DNA of 20,793 nt from Flammeovirgaceae bacterium (GTDB taxonomy: Bacteria; Bacteroidota; Bacteroidia; Cytophagales; Cyclobacteriaceae). Below, in pieces: positions 17,809 to 20,793 of this stretch (the first letter of the stretch is position 1; the number at the start of each line of letters is the position of its first letter). The notes beneath the pieces were generated by a model. It saw nothing but the letters and a program-made list of their open reading frames with translations, made no database searches and was not told the DNA's origin. The stretch covers positions 1 to 20,793 of the forward strand of contig JADJMA010000061.1 of the NCBI GenBank assembly GCA_016709845.1, written 5' to 3'. Both the position numbers and the translations under genes were made by a program.

Positions 17809-18437
17809 CTATTGCTTCAAATTAAATACTTTATAACTCACCACCACTGAAAACACGTTGCTTTTTACATTGTCGTCAATGTACCGGGCCGACCCTCCAT
17901 AAGGAAGAGATTTTGCTATTTTGGATAAGCCGATAGTGTATCGCACGTTGATGCTAAAGCTTTTCCAATCATAGCCAAGCGCAGGCAAACCCTATCGCCA
18001 GTTTCTTGTGTTGATCTAATGCGTTGTTAACTTGACCATTAGGATATTTGGTGTGCGCAGCTACAAATAAGAAACTTGCGGGCCAGCCATAGCATAGAAA
18101 TTTTTCACAATTGTGTACTTAAAAGTATTGGCAAGTTCAGATAACTAAGTTTGATATAAGCAGGCCATTCGGTGTCGGTCGGTAAAGTGGGTGCCTTCAC
18201 CTGAATAAAATAACTCGGCCTGTAATGCCATTTTTTCATTTAATGAATATGACCATAAATGCCAGCATTAAAACTTGTTCTTGGTCCGTTAGAATCGCTT
18301 GGTTTATAAGCAGGAAGATTCATGGATAAATTTGCTACGTTCAATCCGCCCCTTACGCCAAAGGAAAGGTTTTGTGAAAACGCACTTGTTGATACCGCAA
18401 GGAGCAGCACGATTAGAAACAGGTCTAGTTTTTTCAT
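17809..18437 (-). CDS. Porin-family outer-membrane beta-barrel protein (PF13568-like), frameshifted
   Basis: About 209 residues, the usual size for this Bacteroidota eight-strand barrel family. The start at 18437 gives the signal peptide MKKLDLFLIVLLLAVSTSAF ending SQ. The first strand pattern NLSFGVRGGLNVANLS is diagnostic (FGVRGGLN). Family text continues across frames: NAGIYGHI, LNEKMALQAELFYSGEGTHF, IKLSYLNLPILLKYTIVKNF, YAMAGPQVSYL, DQHKKLAIGFACGLGYDWKS, FSINVRYTIGLSKIAKS and the closing strand SVVVSYKVFNLKQ, with TAG at 17809-17811. At least four frame changes occur between 18240 and 17960. It lies between the stranded repeat copy and the lipocalin-like gene. The substrate is unknown, and many members are uncharacterised. 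Confidence 0.75.
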
Positions 18438-18468
18438 GGTTTTAATTTGTTAGTTTGAAAATGTAGGA

Positions 18469-18561
18469 GCCAACGTGTTAATCAATACGAACAGGCCCAG
18501 TAAGAGATGATGGATTTAGAAGTTTCATAGGGTTAACTATTTTGTCATGTTATTCTATCAT
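18469..18561 (-). pseudogene. Stranded duplicate of the lipocalin-like gene start (copy B of the repeat)
   Basis: On the minus strand an ATG at 18528 reads MKLLNPSSLTGPVRID and stops. Removing one extra base near 18513 restores MKLLNHHLLLGLFVLINTLA, almost identical to the signal peptide of the gene starting at 17686. Similarity includes about 33 bases upstream of the ATG and ends abruptly at codon 20, just before the porin leader. The fragment is therefore a severed start with no body. It lies 32 bases upstream of the porin ATG and may now supply the porin's promoter or leader. Confidence 0.75.
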
Positions 18562-18595
18562 TTTAGCCAATGTATTCCAATCATGAAGAGAGCAA

Positions 18596-19955
18596 TCATC
18601 GAACAAAAATGGAATTACCAGCTGATGAAGATGCGCCATCTGTTAAACTAACAGCAGTACCATTTTTCCAATACTTTACTATATTTCTAGTTCCATTATT
18701 TTCCCAGCCCGTTACATAAACATCACCATCAAAGACTGCAATACCGGTAGCATTCGAATTTGCCGTTGATAATTTTATGGGCACACCGTTTTTTCCAGTA
18801 CTTGGCAAATGTAGGTCCGCCACCATATTAGTTCTCTTGTTCATACACCACACATATATATCATTACCAATTGCCAAAACAGCTTTTGCTACACCTACCG
18901 AACTAATGCCATCGGTAAGTGAGGTGTAGTCTCCGTTCTTCCAAACAGTAGCCATAGCCAATCCTGTAGTGGCATTGTTTTGGTTGCCTGCCACATACTT
19001 ATCGCTGCCGTTCACAAAAATGGCATTTGCAAAAGAAAACTTATCGTTGTTGGGAATTGTATTAGCGGGCACTTCACCATTTGTAGTTTCCCACGGAGAA
19101 AACCTACCTTGAGAATTACGATAACTTCCCACCGCATACACATTATTAGCACTATAATAAATACCTGCACATGCACCATTACCCATGACAACTTTTGATA
19201 TGATGGGATCATTAACGTTTACCGTTATGCCTGTACTGTTATGCCAGTACCGGGGAAGATCGAACCCATTTATTATTTCAAAGCCTCCTGTATACACATC
19301 CGTTCCGTTTACCGCCATGGTATATACGGCAGAGGCGTCAGTACCTAGCGTGGTTTTGGTGCCCTTTTTCCAGTAGTTAGCCAATTGCAAATTGTTTATT
19401 CTTTCCCAACCTGCTACATACACATCATTGGCATTTACATAAATGGCATTCAACCCCGATTCATTTTGACTTACTGCAACGGACGTTCCGTTTTCCAATA
19501 AGTAGCTAACGACATTGCAGAATTATTTAGAGTACCGGCCACAAATACATCGGGTATATAAGTACATTTCCCACCCACAACAGTACTATTGCCTACTTGT
19601 ATTTTTACCTCGTTAGTAGTAGTGACAAGGGCGGGTATGTTAACTTTAAGCGATGTAGTGCTTGCTTCAGTAACAGTAACCGTAGCGCCATTGATGGTAA
19701 CGGTATTATTGGCAGCAGTCGCAGAAAAATTACTACCCGTAATAACAAGTATCTCTCCATATGACAAAGTCGTTGGCGAGAGGGATGTCACCTTCAGCGA
19801 GGTGTCTTCCGAGTTGTCGGAGTAACTGGCGTGACTGGAATTACGGGGGTAACTGGATTCTCATCATCATTTTTGCATGAAGCGAGAAAGAGCAAACCTA
19901 GCGTAGCGATTGTCATGGCTGCAATCTTCAGGGATTTTAAAAAGGATCGTTTCAT
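18596..19955 (-). CDS. IPT/TIG-domain lipoprotein with propeller-like repeats, frameshifted
   Basis: A surface or periplasmic lipoprotein of about 453 residues. The start at 19955 gives MKRSFLKSLKIAAMTIATLG with a clean lipobox LASC (Cys27), followed by an acidic and Pro/Val/Thr spacer (KNDDENPVTPVIPVTPVTP). Residues ~60-135 are an IPT/TIG immunoglobulin-like domain (SLSPTTLSYGEILVITGSNF, NTVTINGATVTVTEAS). The rest has six or so repeats of the form YV-x-G-(20-25)-YWKNGT-x-(3-5)-L-T-D-G, for example DVYVAGWERINNLQLANYWK and DVYVTGWENNGTRNIVKYWK, ending SSSAGNSIFVR. Such repeats suggest a beta-propeller used for binding. Frame changes occur near 19820 (TPTTRKTPR to NSEDTSLKV) and near 19497. 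There is no catalytic motif. The role is unknown, probably binding at the cell surface. Confidence 0.78.
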
Positions 19956-20032
19956 TTTTTGTAAATTATTAATTCAAGAAATCGTGCTGTAAAAGTAGCT
20001 TGATAGAGTAAGGCCTGTACTCATTAAAAAGG

Positions 20033-20066
20033 ATGATTTTTTATATATCGCCTCCTAAAAAATCAT
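20033..20066. promoter_or_regulatory. 10-bp perfect inverted repeat upstream of the TPR gene
   Basis: ATGATTTTTT (20033-20042) and AAAAAATCAT (20057-20066) flank a 14-base spacer in the 180-base region between the divergent lipoprotein and TPR genes. It could be an operator, a leader hairpin of the TPR message, or part of either promoter. The A/T tracts make chance pairing more likely than the length suggests. Confidence 0.35.
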
Positions 20067-20135
20067 TAAAAAAGATGATGCTTAATAGCGACATCAATTA
20101 CTTATTTTGTAACGAAGGAAATATTACTTTAGAGA

Positions 20136-20793
20136 ATGCAAAGAACACTACTTATAACAGTGGGTTGCAGCCTGAGCGTACCTTGAGGCTCAGCGCGGCC
20201 AGCAAAAGACAGTCTGCTTCACGTCCTGAAGTCAGCAAAGGAGGATACTTCAAAAATCAAACTGCTTTTAAATATTGAAAAGCTGTATGGTAATAAAAAT
20301 TACGACAGCTTTTATTATTATCTGGATAAAGCAAATACCCTTTCGAAGAAACTCGAAACAGATAAGTTTGACTTCTTTATTAATGCTGGATACTCCGAAT
20401 ATTTCTATTATAATAATAACTATGAAAAATCAATAGGCTACGCTTTGGCAAGTAAAGACATTGCCGAAAAGCAAAACGATCTGAAACTGCTGGCTAAAAG
20501 CTATAATAACCTTGCCGCTGTTTACAACCATTTTGGTAAACATAAAAATGCGATTGATTGTATTTTAAAATGCCTAAGCATTACTGAAAAGACCAAAGAC
20601 AGTGTAAGCTTTCCCGTTCGCAACCTTACGGCTTCAAATACCTACTATAACCTGGAGCAATTCGATAAATCAATCCTATACGCCAAAAGAGCAATCTGGT
20701 TTGGAAAGAGGTTTGATAATGACTTTGTAGTATCCATGGGGTTAAATAACCTTATCAGCAAGTTACTCCGCTTTGAACATGCTGGATAGTTCC
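20136..20793 (+). CDS. TPR-repeat protein, probably sensor part of a signalling protein (partial, frameshifted)
   Basis: The ATG at 20136 gives MQRTLLITVGCSLSVP, a possible signal peptide. One frame change near 20190-20210 leads to AKDSLLHVLKSAKEDTSKIK, LLLNIEKLYGNKNYDSFYYY, YEKSIGYALASKDIAEKQND, KLLAKSYNNLAAVYNHFGKH and FDKSILYAKRAIWFGKRF. These are successive tetratricopeptide repeats (A-x3-YNNLA, A-x6-A-I-D pattern). The opening D-S-L-x4-K-x-A-K-E-D-T is common in Bacteroidota proteins where TPRs precede a transmembrane helix and a histidine kinase or LuxR output domain. The frame closed at 20787-20789 is probably another slip, since the neighbouring frame reads YSALNMLDSS and runs to the edge. 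The output domain lies outside the window. The gene is divergent from the lipoprotein gene. Confidence 0.7.

Noticed and set aside
20033..20278. An 81-codon plus-strand ORF ahead of the TPR gene
   Set aside because: The product has no coherent composition, covers the inverted repeat and overlaps the reconstructed start of the TPR protein in another frame.

Overview
The window looks like a chromosomal segment of a Bacteroidota bacterium, most likely from the Cytophagales or a close relative. The evidence is the gene families (OMP_b-brl_3 barrels, CarboxypepD_reg-like TonB receptors, PepSY-like proteins, a DUF6660-like Cys-rich protein, PF13568 porins), the Bacteroidota-style signal peptides, and the moderate, slightly AT-rich base composition. 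Almost every gene is broken by single-base insertions or deletions, yet the protein sequence continues cleanly in another frame. Damage is densest in the first ~4 kb and sparse afterwards. I read this as sequencing or assembly error near a low-coverage contig end, not mass pseudogenisation. Gene spans are therefore given from reconstructed start to reconstructed stop across frames.

Layout, plus strand, 1-11187: the tail of an unidentified gene; a TMEM175-type K+ channel; a short stretch with no assignable gene; a PepSY-like periplasmic protein; a PAP2 phosphatase; then a tightly spaced cluster of YncE-like beta-propeller, TolC, lipoprotein adaptor, RND pump and OMP_b-brl_3 outer-membrane barrel. 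The last five look like one operon for an envelope efflux system. The pump carries the Asp/Glu/Lys proton-relay set of CusA-type pumps, which hints at metal or cation export. The adaptor is unusual in almost lacking the coiled-coil hairpin.

Layout, 11188-13258: a hairpin closes the efflux operon. Convergent to it on the minus strand lie a 93-residue unknown protein and an NhaD-type Na+/H+ antiporter. Divergent from nhaD on the plus strand are a DUF6660-like Cys-rich exported protein and a TonB-dependent receptor, separated by a 19-bp palindrome that looks like a repressor operator.

Layout, 15960-20793: a long symmetric hairpin separates the receptor from a minus-strand group of secreted proteins: an IPT/TIG beta-propeller lipoprotein, a PF13568 porin, and a protein with two lipocalin-like repeats. 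A ~90-bp duplicate of the start of the lipocalin-like gene (promoter side, start codon and signal peptide) lies stranded upstream of the porin. A divergent TPR protein, probably the sensor part of a signalling protein, runs off the right edge.

I saw no rRNA, tRNA, CRISPR array, insertion sequence or phage gene. The genes are mostly envelope and ion-handling functions. The least ordinary points are the propeller-linked efflux operon with its hairpin-poor adaptor, the operator-like palindrome before the receptor, and the stranded signal-peptide duplicate.
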